Shown: positions 53,372-64,000 of the stretch, one piece after another
Position numbering within the stretch: the stretch's first letter is position 1
How the letters are laid out: every line of letters begins with the position of its first letter
From: Apostichopus japonicus
Taxonomy: Eukaryota > Echinodermata > Holothuroidea > Aspidochirotida > Stichopodidae
Length of the DNA stretch: 64,000 nt
NCBI RefSeq assembly: GCF_037975245.1
Contig: NC_092578.1
Span: 2,241,001-2,305,000, forward strand
Direction: 5' to 3'
Made by a program: the position numbers and the translations under genes
Notes under the pieces: model-generated
Database searches by the model: none
Seen by the model: only the letters and a program-made list of their open reading frames with translations
Told to the model about the DNA's origin: nothing

Positions 53372-54644
53372 TTGTTAATAGGCGGTATATATCCGGAAAA
53401 GGCGGTATATGTCCGGAAAAATTGAAGGAAATAATGGAAGGGAGAAATTGTGGGGAGAGGTTGTGTGTAGATTGGAAATGAGGTATTTCTTGAAATGCAT
53501 CTCCCTCTTCATAGGAAATGTATTGGGAAAAGGGGTTCATGGCTCTAAAACTTTGGGAAAGGAAGGCAGAAGTGATGGAAGAGGGGGGGGGGGGGGTGGA
53601 GGGGGAAACAAACTTCTATGCATGCTCCACCACACTACTACTTTATGAAATGGGACATCTTTAGGTTCTTCATGAAACTGGGTTATGTACCAGCTTTTTC
53701 CCTGGCTCCATTGGGGAAGGGCTACAAAGGAAAGATTGATTAGCAAATAGTTCCTGAAAAATAGTAGGATTGTATTGAAAATCCAAATAGAACGCAAAGT
53801 TTATTATTGCAGAGGCCGGCAATCTTAGTGTTAGTTTCAATCCGGCAAATGATAATTTGTCTTCAAGATTTGGAGCCTCATGTCACCAAGTACTGATTGA
53901 AATAAAAGAGAATTGAACAGAATTCTGTATAACTTCTAATGTTATTGGCACTTTGATGAATTGGTGCATCCATTAACAACCTTTGTTTTCTATATTACAT
54001 CTTGATCTCAGTGAGCAGAAAGTTTTATTCGCCAAACAGGTGATTGCAATATAAAACTGACAAAGCAGTCTGCATATATAAGGCTAAGCCATTCCTTAGT
54101 ATAATTGCAGATTAATTGCAGACATAGAAACAACAAACATTTTCTTTTCAATAAAGGTTGAACTGTAATAAGCATACATATATTTGTGATATCTGTATTC
54201 AACAGAAGTACAATAACAATTTCGATATCATGATAAATGAGTAGGTCTATAGATATTTTAAAAGTTTGTTTGAGAAATTCCTTTTAAGCCAATCCAAATG
54301 ATATGTAAGTGATTTAAGGAAAGGCAAAGCAAAAAAAAAATAGTCCAAAGCATATTGCCCACCTACTAATATTCCTTTGAATGATATCGGTTGACTATAG
54401 AAAGAATTCCAATCAAGGAGCAAGGAGAAAAATGGAAGTGCTAGTAATATTTCTTTTGGCTGTTCCCGTTTGATAATTGAACAAGCAATTTATTATTCAT
54501 AACTTCTATGGATCATCCACCTAACACTAAATACATTTCTAATACAGTGCCTATATAGTCTCTCCAAGATGAATGTGGGATGTGTTACTGAAAGTGCAAC
54601 CATCTATAAAAAAAAATATTAAAAAACTGTTTCTCTCAAACAAC

Positions 54645-57600
54645 TTATGAATCTTGGACTTTACTGTCAGAGCTTTTCTCATAATCCTGCTTCCAAAGAA
54701 ATTCTGCATGATAAGCTTCTCCTTCATTGCAATTAGCTTCACATGTATACACGGCTAAAGTCCCCCAGTCAATACTAGCATCTAGTTTATCAACTTCCAG
54801 GTGAATGAGCATTTGTGGCATGACCTGGAGAAATCAAACAGGGATAAATAAAATGGAAAAACATAAATATGAGTGGAAATGTGCTTGCAAGGGTACAGTA
54901 CACAGGGGTACAGTCCACAGGGGTACAGTACACAGGGTGCAGTACACTGGGGTACAGTACAAAGGGGTAAGTACACAGGGGTACAGTACACAGGGGAACA
55001 GTACACAAGGGAACAGTACACAGGGGTTCAGCACACAGAGGTACAGTACAAAGGGGTAAGTACACAGGGGAACAGTACACATGGGTACAGTACACAGGGG
55101 TACAGTCCACAGGGGTACAGTACACAGGGTGCAGTACACAGGGGAACAGTACAAAGGGGTAGGTACACAGGGGTACAGCACACAGGGGCGCAGTACACAG
55201 GGGTGCAGTACACAGGGGTACAGTACACAGGGGTACAGTACACAGGGTGCAGTACACTGGGGTACAGTACAAAGGGGTAAGTACACAGGGGTACAGTCCA
55301 CAGGGGCAGTACACAGGGGTACAGTACAAAGGGGAACAGTACACAGGGTGCAGTACACAGGGGAAGGTACACAGGGATACAGCACACAGGGGTACAGCAC
55401 ACAGGGGTGCAGCACACAGGGGTACAGCACAAAGGGGTAAGTACACAGGGGAACAGTACACAGGGGTACAGTACAAAGGGGTAAGTACACAGGGGTACAG
55501 CACACAGGGGTGCAGCACACAGGGGTACAGCACACAGGGATACAGCACACAGGGGTGCAGTACACAGGGGTGCAGTACACAGGGGTACAGCACACAGGGG
55601 TGCAGCACACAGGGGTACAGCACAAAGGGGTAAGTACACAGGGGAACAGTACACAGGGGTACAGTACAAAGGGGTAAGTACACAGGGGTACAGCACACAG
55701 GGGTGCAGCACACAGGGGTACAGTACAAAGGAGTAAGTACACAGGGGTACAGTACACAGGGAAACAGTACACAGGGGTACACTAACAACAAAGTCTGTTA
55801 ATATAGTTGCACTTGAATGCTGCTGTTATAAATCATTGAGGGAAGATAGACAATGGAAGGGTTAGATGTTTTGATCTACAGTATGTTAAAAGCTTAAAAC
55901 GTTTTCTGGAGGAAGTTTGAGCAAGGGGAAAAGGAGGGGGTGGATTGGTCCATTGTTTCATTTTCTACCTTCTATAATGTCAGGCCACATAAAAATTTTA
56001 TAAGGTGGTTGGTTGAGGTTGGGTAAGGTAAGGTTGATTATCTAGAATAAGGTAAAAGGGTATCAGTTGGAGTCCATGAGCAATTTTATCCTTAGATCTT
56101 CTTTAATTTTTCTAAAAGGACAATGCAATATTTTCCTGGGTACCAGACCATTTCCTGTCATTTCCAACAACATTGTCTTTCAGAATAAACACAATAATGT
56201 AATGTAACTTGGGATCTGGGTTATAATATGTGGAAAAAAGGTTTAATATATAGAAACAAAGTAACCTGAAATTCAAATATCCGTCGAGAACCACACTGGC
56301 ATGCAGGAATATCTGTAGGTACTGGCTGGTGATTATGTGACACCCAAAGTGGATCCCCACCTCTCTGGTACCGTAACACCTGAAATACAAAAACGTTGAA
56401 CAGTGATGGAACATGTTGAACATTATATAATAAAAATTTAATATTTTGGGAGGATTAGTTTTCAAAATTGGATGAAGAACTTATTCAATGAGGTCCAGTA
56501 TATCCTTATGATGCTAAAGATCACATATAGCAGCCTGAGAACTTCACATGAGGCCATATTGGGATCAGCTGTTGTAAATGTTATCAACAATGGAGTTAAA
56601 ACATATCCCCTACAAACAATTACCCACATACATTCAATACTGGTTAATGCAAAATCTGTTGGCCTTTATGATGATAAGATTATCAGGCATATTTATAACT
56701 TACCTGTTCAGGCTCTAATCCAATTCGATCTTTAAACGAAAGAAAATGTTTATCTTCTTTTGTCTCCTTCAATGCCATCTTCTCCAATTCTTCAGCTGAG
56801 TATCCCGAGTCTGTTTCTTGTTTGGTTACAGCTTCAGTTTCATCTCTTTGCTGTTCATCCAATGAAGGCTCTGGTTCTGTAACAATCTCATTTTCTGGAA
56901 ACAATATATTTGGCACTTCATCTTGTACTCCATCTGAAACAAACAGTTTTGCATAATTTATAACCTTTACATTCATACTAGATTGGATTACCATTGCATT
57001 GGTTTTATCATCAAATATGTAATTACAGCAAACTGAATTTCAATTGAAGAAAGTAGAATCTTGGGAGGTCTTTACTTTAGATGGAGCAACAGAACAACCA
57101 AAAACAAGGAGTGGGAAGGGAAGATTAATCAAGACTCTTCCCTGAATTGACTGTATGACAGGATGTTGGTTTTAAGGCATGTTGTTGGGATTTGTCGATG
57201 GCAGTTACAGGCCTGGGTTAAGCATACCTTTACAACAAGCAGTCTTGTGACCACCTTTCCAATGTATCAGCTGGTGTTCTTTGCTGCAGTAAAAGGTTGT
57301 GTGACACTTGGAGCATTTCTTATTGCCAGCATTGCAGCCACATAACACACACAAATTTATTCCAAACTTTTTAATAGTAGTATCGAATTCAGAGGTCTTC
57401 ACGTTTTCTTCTTCAATAGGTTCAAAATTGTAAACGCTATTCACTCGTGGCAATTGAGACCTGAAAACGATAAACGGTTTATTCGAATTTTGTGAGTGGC
57501 AGACAGAATTTTTACAAATAAATAAGAACAGTGTACGATGAAATGTTCCTTCGAAAGCATCAACAGGACAATAAATCTGGAGCAAAAAGATGACTGGCTT

Positions 57601-57768
57601 GCCACAATTTCCACATAAAAGTTTACTACTATTGGGTAAATCTGTTAGCGACAACCAAGAAGGTCTCCCCCCAACTTTACTCGGAAAGAATGGAGAAGTT
57701 AGACGCCAAATTTCTGACTTTTCAATGAATCCCAGCTCGATCTTGCCGTCTGATATGGGCGCTGCCAT
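54645..57768 (-). CDS. PDCD2: PDCD2, MYND-finger ribosome-assembly chaperone
   Basis: Four minus-strand exons join in phase: 57228-57768 (ATG at 57768), 56704-56933, 56266-56379 and 54645-54824 (stop TAA at 54645-54647). The predicted protein is 354 aa (human 344). The N-terminal half has LGFIEK, GGRPSWL, the CGNCG zinc knuckle and YCPVDAFEGTFHRTLFLFIC. A MYND finger follows at about 140-178, opening CVLCGC with C152, C155, C161, H165, H174 and C178. A Ser/Glu-rich linker leads to the conserved C-terminal domain (RYQRGGDPLW, CQCGSRRIFEFQ, VMPQMLIHLEVDKL, SIDWGTLAVYTCEANC). PDCD2 is a dedicated chaperone for ribosomal protein uS5 in 40S assembly (family knowledge). Intron 3 holds a large minisatellite. 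The gene is head to head with CLXN. Confidence 0.95.
54887..55780. repeat. 15-bp minisatellite, about 60 copies, PDCD2 intron 3
   Basis: The unit is GGGGTACAGTACACA on the + strand with common variants GGGGTGCAGCACACA, GGGGAACAGTACACA and the 14-bp GGGGTAAGTACACA. Blocks such as GTACAAAGGGGTAAGTACAC recur irregularly every 50-200 bp. Because 15 is a multiple of 3 and most phases lack stops, the array gives open frames of over 300 codons (repeating LYPCV or TQGYS). These are artefacts of the repeat, not genes. Confidence 0.97.
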
Positions 57769-57968
57769 CTTGAATGGTCTGCACAGCGGTAGTTAAACAT
57801 TCCATTCGTACGAACTGTTTCGTCTTGTAGTCGGATTGCGACTTTTTAAAACGACTTGGCAAAGTCTATTGTCTTCTTGGCAACCATCGACGCAAGTTGG
57901 AGCTTACGGTCGTGACAAACGTTGCATGTATTACAATATTCGTAGCCGATTCCTTAACCAGAGCAGCA
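57769..57968. promoter_or_regulatory. 200-bp bidirectional promoter of PDCD2 and CLXN
   Basis: The two start codons (57768 on -, 57969 on +) are separated by 200 bp, so both promoters lie here or overlap first exons. No TATA box was seen. The PDCD2 start context, CAAGATGGCAGCGCC on the minus strand (57759-57773), resembles a YY1 site overlapping the start codon. Confidence 0.75.
57871..57884 (+). promoter_or_regulatory. RFX X-box-like motif before CLXN
   Basis: GTCTTCTTGGCAAC fits the X-box consensus RYYNYY-N(1-3)-RRNRAC at every specified position. It lies 85 bp upstream of the calaxin ATG, in the range typical for RFX-regulated ciliary genes. Confidence 0.55.
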
Positions 57969-60900
57969 ATGAAAGACAAAAGACCAGCACAAAAACCCAC
58001 CAGTCCAGATAATTATAAAAACACACATTGTTAGTAGGCTTTTTCTAAACTTATGACACATTTTAAAATGCATGAGGCTTGACTAGAGTAATGGAAATAA
58101 CGTTAGGCCTACGTAGACCTACAGTAAATTGTAAGTTATGCATTAATGCAGCCTAGGCTGGCGACTTGTTAAGCCTAACTTTAATCAACAGTAGTTTAAA
58201 CAGTAAATCATGATATTTAAACGTTCGTTGCTTTAGGTTTAACGCCAGAAAGATGCACCCTGATACTGATTGAGTAGGTCTAACGTTACCCCTTTCCATA
58301 ATTAGGTTAAGGAAGAAATTTGGCTAATATTTTCATTCTTTACATTGGACACTTTTATTTTGTAAGCAATAACTTTAACAAATAAAGATTGAGATGTCAG
58401 CATAGGTTTCATTATTGTATATGTATAGCCTAGCAAGGAAATACAAACAAGCATAATGATAATGTAGGATCTAGACATAGTTTTCCAAACAAAGTGGCTA
58501 TTCTTACGACTAGTCGTAACGATAATTTCCGATTACGCATGCGCAGTTGCTATTTTTACAACCAAGAGTACTATTTTTACGACTAGGAGTAACAATAATT
58601 TCCGGTTATGGAAAGGGTTAGGGTTAGGATTAACCCTACTACATGCAAAATTGCTTCATTTACTTTACTGCGCATGAATTCGCCGATGTCGTAAGAATAG
58701 TTAATAAATAATTGTTACGACTAGTCGTAAGAATAGCCAGGGCCTTTTCCAAAATTAAGTATCATTTGGCTTCACTTTCCTGAGTGAAATACACAGAGAG
58801 ATGAACTAGGAATGGCGGGGCATACCTTCTATTGCTATCGTAAAATCATGAATTTTCAAAAGTGAACTGAAATATGAGGCCCTATAGGTCCCAAGACTGT
58901 AATATGTAGTAGTATGGTGGTGTACAGTAACTTTAACGGTCCCTAACTTTGCATACTGTGTTATATAGCCTATATGTAGACTGTTGCTGTAGTGTTTGGA
59001 ACACAAATTATAACGACTTTTCAACATGTACTTTGTGTCAAGTTCCATCATGTTTTGACATCAGTTTTGTGAGAAACTCTACATACCACCAAAGTGAATG
59101 CACTTGAAACTGGTGAAAATGCTGGTAATGAAGAACATATAAAAAAAAATCTTTATCAAAATGATTTTTTTTTAAATGTTTATATTAACCAAAACACGAT
59201 GAACCAATACAGAAAATTTTATTTTATCTCCATTATGTAAGTTTGCACAGAAGCTTGTCAGTTTATTCTGATCTAATCAGGGATGTTCAGTTCTATGTAA
59301 TTTAGGATTGTTTGGAACACAGTATTCTCTGTTTTTAATTTGCAAAAATAAATTACTAATTGGTTCAAATGTTATACTCTGCCAACAGTTACCAAGGAGG
59401 AATATGAAGCACTGGAAAACCAATTTAAATCTTTGACCAAAGATAATGTACACACTAAAGCTGGGAAGCTGGACAGAACACAGTTCAGAGATGTTCTTCA
59501 TACAACTTTCAAGATGACAGATGACATGATATTAGACAGAGGTATTGTATGCTGAATTACACTGACTTAAATATTTATCAGTATTGGCCTCAAATGTTAT
59601 CATGCCAAAAGTTTTCAAAGTATCTTCTGGGATGGAATAACTTTCCAAGACAGTGAGACAATAACAATTGGAGCATGGGTGACCATTTGTTGTAAACTTT
59701 CTAGCAACCTGTATTTAGAGCTATACTGATGACCTTTTATACAGCACAAACAAAAACTCTGAATTCTGATGGCCGCTACTTTAACTGATTGCTGATAAGA
59801 TACCTTGCTCCTTAAATCCATATTTAACTTTAAAGGCAGCATTCCGCTTTTGATTGCATTTTTGAATTGTTGCAGCATTATCAAACATAGCCTACCGTGT
59901 TTCCCATGATGACATTAACATGTTATGGATCATGTTGACATGCAGCGTTATAATTAGTTGGTGGAAATGAATACATTGGAAAAATCTGTCCATCAGAAAT
60001 TGTAATTCTGCAGCAGCACATTGCTTTAATATGTTCCATTCTTCAGCAATGTGAGCCAGCCTCCTAAGGAATGTATTTTGATTGTGGTATACTCCATTGT
60101 TATATTACCATGTTTTTGAACCACATACCACAGTCTCTTATAATAATGTATTTTAATTCTGGCATCCTGCCTTGTGACAAACCTTGTACCCTCAGCCTTT
60201 TATAGTTATGTATTTTAATTACAGTATACCATCATCCCTATGGCAAACAAGTTCAACCACATTTTGATGTCAACATTTCAACATTTTTCCTTCAGTTTTC
60301 AGAGCTTTTGATGAAGACTCGGATAGCTATATTAACCTTAATGAATGGATTAATGGCTTATCCATTTTTCTCAGAGGGAATTTATCAGAGAGAGCCAAGT
60401 GTGAGTATATAGCTTACAATAATTACTGAAGACATGTATTGTCTTTAGATCAAACTGCTAACTTCTCCTATTTCTGTACTCTGTCACAACATGTAAGTGC
60501 AACTTTTTCGATGACTGTGTGAATATTGTACCACACCCTAAAGAGCATTTGTGTATTTATTATTAGCGTGTGGGATTAACACTGGGTTTACACAGAGATC
60601 ATTATCCTTTGAGATGTGTATAGACTATGAATGGTGTAGAGACCCATGGAGGAGGGACATGGGAACAAACAGCTACTTGTAAACAGCTATCAGTCAGTAC
60701 TTGAAACTGTATAAATATGTCATATGAATTCAGGTGTAAGCATGATGGGAAGCTAGTGGAAATTGTGACTATGGAAACAATTTGACAGCTTTCTATGTGG
60801 TGTAGATTTATTCATGTCTTGGTGAGTGCATGCTTCTCTGACATAAATGCATTACAGAACCATTTCCTTGTCTTTAAACAATTACGTTGATCTTCAAAAT

Positions 60901-63566
60901 GAAAAGGCCTATCAGAACTATTTATTGGTATTATACTGTAAGGGAATATTGCAGGACTTCAAACCCTGCATATGGTAACAGTGATCCTCCTTGGTTATGA
61001 CCAAGGATGACCTAGGATTTAGAAATCTATTGCTTTGTTTTTAACTAGTATTAGTAAGCTGTGCCAATGCTTCTACAACCCATCCGACGGACCCAGACAA
61101 ATGAAATATTGATAATTAGGGAAGACAGTCTAACAGTTTCTAACTGTGCATTTGCTTCTATGTATCTACCATATTTATTTCAGTATTTCACTAATGAATT
61201 CAAAATTTCAAATTCACCTTAAATTCTATAAAAGATACAAATGTCATTATATCAAGGTCCCACCAATGAGAAATTGACTAACCAATTTGTTAATTTCATA
61301 TTTCATATTTCCTGTCATCAGCTACTTAATAATATCTGTTTTGTAAAAACTTAGTTAATATCACCTGATACATTTTAGAGTTAGTTTAATTCTTTGACCA
61401 GTTCTCATTATTTCTCTTATATTTTGTGTGCATTCTTGCAGATTGCTTTGATGTCTACGACTTAAATGGAGATGGGTTCATATCTCGAGAGGAGATGTTT
61501 CATTTATTGAAGCACAGTCTTACCAAACAACCAACAGAAGAAGATCCAGAAGAAGGAACCAAAGATCTGGTGGAGATTGTCATGAAAAAGATGGTATGAA
61601 ATATGATGTAATAAGTGATGTCACTACTGATTCTACTGAGCAAGTAGACTTCATTAAGTATCAAACTTTTCTTGTACGGGGTGTAGCGTTGTGCGGTAGT
61701 CGGATTTCACACAACCGGTAGTGTTGCAACATGAATCCCGGTATCGTAACTACAACCGTTTTTTTCCTCAACTTTCATCTACGGTTCAAAGCACTATGTT
61801 ACGAGACTGCCAATGTCATACATTCAATATGCATAGCCTAGGCTATGTACATACTCTTGTACACGCACGTTTATAAAAATAAAAAAAATAAAACGCTATA
61901 TAAGGGCTTTTGTTTTTTAACATACACTTCCAAAAAGAAAGGCACAAACCTTGGAAAAAAGCAACCCACACCATCCTTCATTCATACTCGACGTATGATA
62001 CTAGATTAACACGTTCGCACGTGGATTAAACTTGTAATCCGTACACAAACATAAATTGGGAGTTCCCCACTATTCCATGATATTGGAATAGGGCAACCCC
62101 TTCAAGTTCAAAAGTTCACAATGAAAAGTTTTCAACTATCAACAAGTCACCACGTGTTTTGAACTTCAGACAATAAGAATGTAACTTAGGGGCTACGTAA
62201 ATACGGGATTATAAACTACATACATAAGAATAGTACAGATTTATTTATATCGTTAATCGGCTGTTGTTTACTCCAGAAAATATAATTTCAATACTTAAAA
62301 TATCAATCTTTTGTACAAAAGTTCTTAAAAATCAAAACATTAGCTAAAGATAAATATAAATGACATCGTGGAACCCCCCGCATTAAATAAATGAATCCAG
62401 TCGATTACAGCATCAAATCTCAAGTACTGCATTACACTGTGTGTCTACAAGTACTGTACCCTAGGCTATAATAATATACAGTCCCCGGCGAAGTTGGATT
62501 TAAACTGGATATACTCCCTGCGGTTTTGGCTCAAAATTTATTAAATCGTTATAATTATTATAACAAAATGAGGTGAAACGCATAAGGGTAAGATTTTGTA
62601 CATGGGAAACTTGACAATCATCGTTTGAAGGAAGAATAAATAACGAAAATTTCAGAAGAATTTGAGGTCTCGTAACATGCTGAGCACAAGTAACGTTCGA
62701 TATTTGGTGTAGCCTAGGTCCAAATTACTACGTGAAAAGTTGATTCGTTAATATATAGGTCTAGCCCAGTACGTAAATTGATCAGATATTATTCAAACTA
62801 AGAACACAGAAACCAGAAAAAAATCGTTTTTGTTTTCTTTATTTCAAATAGTAACCCGTAGATATTTTTATTATGTCCGGGATTCCCGGGAATGATACCG
62901 AAACAAATATAATAACCGGTTGTTTTCCCAATACCGGTAGTAGTTACACATTGTTTTGTGATCGGGATTAGTCAATACCGGGACCGGGATACCGGGATTC
63001 ACTTGACTACCGGGATCCCGCACAACCCTTACGGGGTGTAGAAGTATTGGCAGAGTTTGTTTCGTAAACGTATATTGTATGACCATGAAGTTTTGTAACC
63101 AGGTGTTTGGCCAAAAGAAAGAACACTAAATTTGTGGTCATAAGTGCATATAAGATTGTTTTCAATTTAAGTATTCAAAACATAGCACCTTTTATTTCTT
63201 GAGCAGCTAATTTTAGATCCAAATTGTATACATTTTGCCTATAATAAAAAATCCATTTGAAATTTTTGAATCTAGGAAATTAGGAAGGCTGTTATTACTT
63301 TAGTTTTTGAATTTAATGACAGCATTAAAGAGTTACAAATGTTGATTCTTTCAATCCCTATCCCTATAGGGATTGAAACAATCAACATTTGTAACTTTAC
63401 ATGTTTTCCATTCTATTATCAGGATAATGACCATGACAACAGAATATCCTTCAAAGACTTTGAGATTACACTTCAGGAAGAGCCTTTGTTGCTTGAAGCA
63501 TTCGGGAATTGCCTTCCAGAACCAGAGGTAAGTGCACTGAGAGAGAGAGCATATGAACTAAAATGA
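57969..63566 (+). CDS. CLXN: Calaxin (EF-hand calcium sensor of ciliary outer dynein arms)
   Basis: Exons join in phase: 57969-58029, 59389-59541, 60296-60400, 61442-61593 and 63423-63566 (stop TGA). The predicted protein is 204 aa (human CLXN/EFCAB1 211). Exon 1 was found by phase and by [13 protein letters not shown] spanning the junction, like human KNCKHFNKFEV. Loops are [12 protein letters not shown] (77-88), [12 protein letters not shown] (113-124) and [12 protein letters not shown] (158-169, Asp at position 12 as in human). Conserved text includes [15 protein letters not shown] and [14 protein letters not shown]. Calaxin docks on outer-arm dynein and gives Ca control of ciliary and sperm beating (family knowledge). 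A strong donor GAGGTAAGT follows codon 192 at 63528, so an alternative last exon beyond the window is possible. Reading through gives 12 further residues. Confidence 0.9.
58490..58744. mobile_element. About 255-bp MITE, 26-bp perfect inverted ends, CLXN intron 1
   Basis: The inverted arms at 58495-58520 and 58714-58739 are identical over 26 bp, beginning TGGCTATTCTTACGACTAGT. The 9-bp direct repeat TTTTCCAAA at 58481-58489 and 58745-58753 is the likely target duplication. A degenerate internal copy of the TACGACTAG motif and a short TTAGGG-like stretch lie inside. There is no coding capacity. Confidence 0.85.
61687..63029. mobile_element. About 1.34-kb non-autonomous DNA element, CLXN intron 4
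   Basis: The 12-bp direct repeat TACGGGGTGTAG flanks the region (61675-61686 and 63030-63041). The left end has CGTTGTGCGG and GAATCCCGGTATC. The right end in reverse has AGGGTTGTGCGG and GAATCCCGGTATC, so the ends are imperfect inverted repeats. The right end is rich in CCGGGAT motifs. TAG-type ends plus a duplication of at least 8 bp suggest hAT. No transposase frame was seen. Confidence 0.72.
63331..63395. repeat. Near-perfect 31-bp inverted repeat beside the last CLXN exon
   Basis: AGTTACAAATGTTGATT... at 63331-63361 is complementary to 63365-63395 with a single mismatch and a 3-nt loop. It ends 27 bp before the exon that starts at 63423, so it could fold over the branch-point region. 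Confidence 0.95.
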
Positions 63567-64000
63567 AGAAATTGTGAGAGACTTTCTTTGTAAACTGAGG
63601 TAAAGCAAGTTTGTTAAAAGTGCGACCATCATCATCAGCAGCAGCATGCTGTCAGCTGTTACAGATTGTTTTTGAAAGAGAATGCAATTACGTATTCCTA
63701 CTCTTAGAAAGGTCATCAGTATTGACCACTACTTGATTTTCTAGCATAATATGCTAGAAAATCATGGAATGGTTGCCCATGCTCAAATTTAAAAGGCATT
63801 TTAGTGCCACCCTCAATTCCCGCAATGAAACTTTTCCTCGCCAAGACATTTTATTGTCTATTTAAACTCCCTTCAATGTCTGTGCATGATATTAAACGAG
63901 GGTCAGAACCTTTCAGAAAATTACGTGTGAAAACTTTAAAAATGTCAGCCTAATATGGAAGACCTTCAATAAGTATCTCATCTGATAATCTGTACAATTT
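63567..64000. other. No gene recognised; downstream of CLXN
   Basis: AT-rich sequence after the CLXN read-through stop. It could be 3' UTR or intron before an unseen last exon. It contains one perfect palindrome at 63734-63764. Confidence 0.5.
63734..63764. repeat. Perfect 31-bp palindrome
   Basis: TGATTTTCTAGCATA is followed by a single A and then its exact reverse complement TATGCTAGAAAATCA. Confidence 0.98.

Larger units (their letters stand above)
45590..54644. other. Convergent intergenic region between GLB1 and PDCD2, rich in mobile elements
   Basis: No protein-coding gene was recognised. The left part should be GLB1 3' UTR. The rest contains an 80-bp duplication, a 1.1-kb foldback element, a 1.09-kb solo LTR and a tRNA-like SINE head, each listed separately. 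Open frames within it fall in repeats or lack any domain. Confidence 0.65.

Noticed and set aside
54790-55791. Open frame of 333 codons on the minus strand (repeating YPCVL) and overlapping frames on the plus strand
   Set aside because: They are produced by the 15-bp minisatellite in PDCD2 intron 3; no start context, domain or splice evidence.
58610-58645. Telomere-like TTAGGG copies
   Set aside because: Only two imperfect copies inside a MITE; not an interstitial telomere array.

Overview
This is an AT-rich, intron-rich animal nuclear sequence with long GT-AG introns, polymorphic-looking tandem repeats, tRNA-derived SINEs and many small DNA-transposon remnants. The proteins are close to, but clearly distinct from, their vertebrate orthologues. 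One gene (calaxin) implies motile cilia or flagella. Together with the marine-invertebrate type SINEs this suggests a non-vertebrate animal, perhaps an echinoderm or another marine deuterostome. The species cannot be fixed from the window.

Six protein-coding genes were assembled exon by exon from splice sites and reading phase. From left to right they are: (1) the 3' half of an ARHGAP21/23-type RhoGAP gene, + strand, 1018-5731, whose 5' exons lie outside the window; (2) a complete 19-exon ERCC3/XPB gene for the TFIIH DNA translocase, + strand, 14051-26949, predicted 799 aa; (3) a complete 4-exon CISD3-like CDGSH iron-sulfur protein gene, - strand, 30663-33248, predicted 154 aa; (4) a complete 14-exon lysosomal beta-galactosidase gene (GLB1), + strand, 34816-45589, predicted 658 aa; (5) a complete 4-exon PDCD2 gene, - strand, 54645-57768, predicted 354 aa; (6) a calaxin (CLXN/EFCAB1) gene, + strand, 57969-63566, predicted 204 aa. 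CISD3/GLB1 and PDCD2/CLXN are two head-to-head pairs. The second pair is separated by only 200 bp between start codons. The genes do not form one pathway: they cover Rho signalling, transcription and DNA repair, mitochondrial Fe-S biology, lysosomal glycan breakdown, ribosome assembly and cilia.

Regulatory signals visible by eye fit these roles. CLEAR-type E-boxes (GTCACGTG) lie upstream of lysosomal GLB1. An RFX X-box-like site lies 85 bp before the calaxin ATG. A YY1-like motif overlaps the PDCD2 start codon.

The non-coding space is rich in mobile-element debris. A 1,085-bp solo LTR with 4-bp target duplications carries a perfect heat-shock element upstream of its TATA box. Four non-autonomous DNA elements have inverted ends and flanking direct repeats of 8 bp or more; two of them also have arrays of subterminal repeats, one being a 1.1-kb foldback. 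There are three tRNA-like SINE heads. Two large intronic minisatellites are present: a 22-bp unit array with about 430-bp higher-order period in ERCC3, and a 15-bp unit array in PDCD2 that creates long spurious open frames. Several short-loop palindromes also occur. No CRISPR array, rRNA gene, convincing functional tRNA gene or intact transposase/reverse-transcriptase gene was seen.
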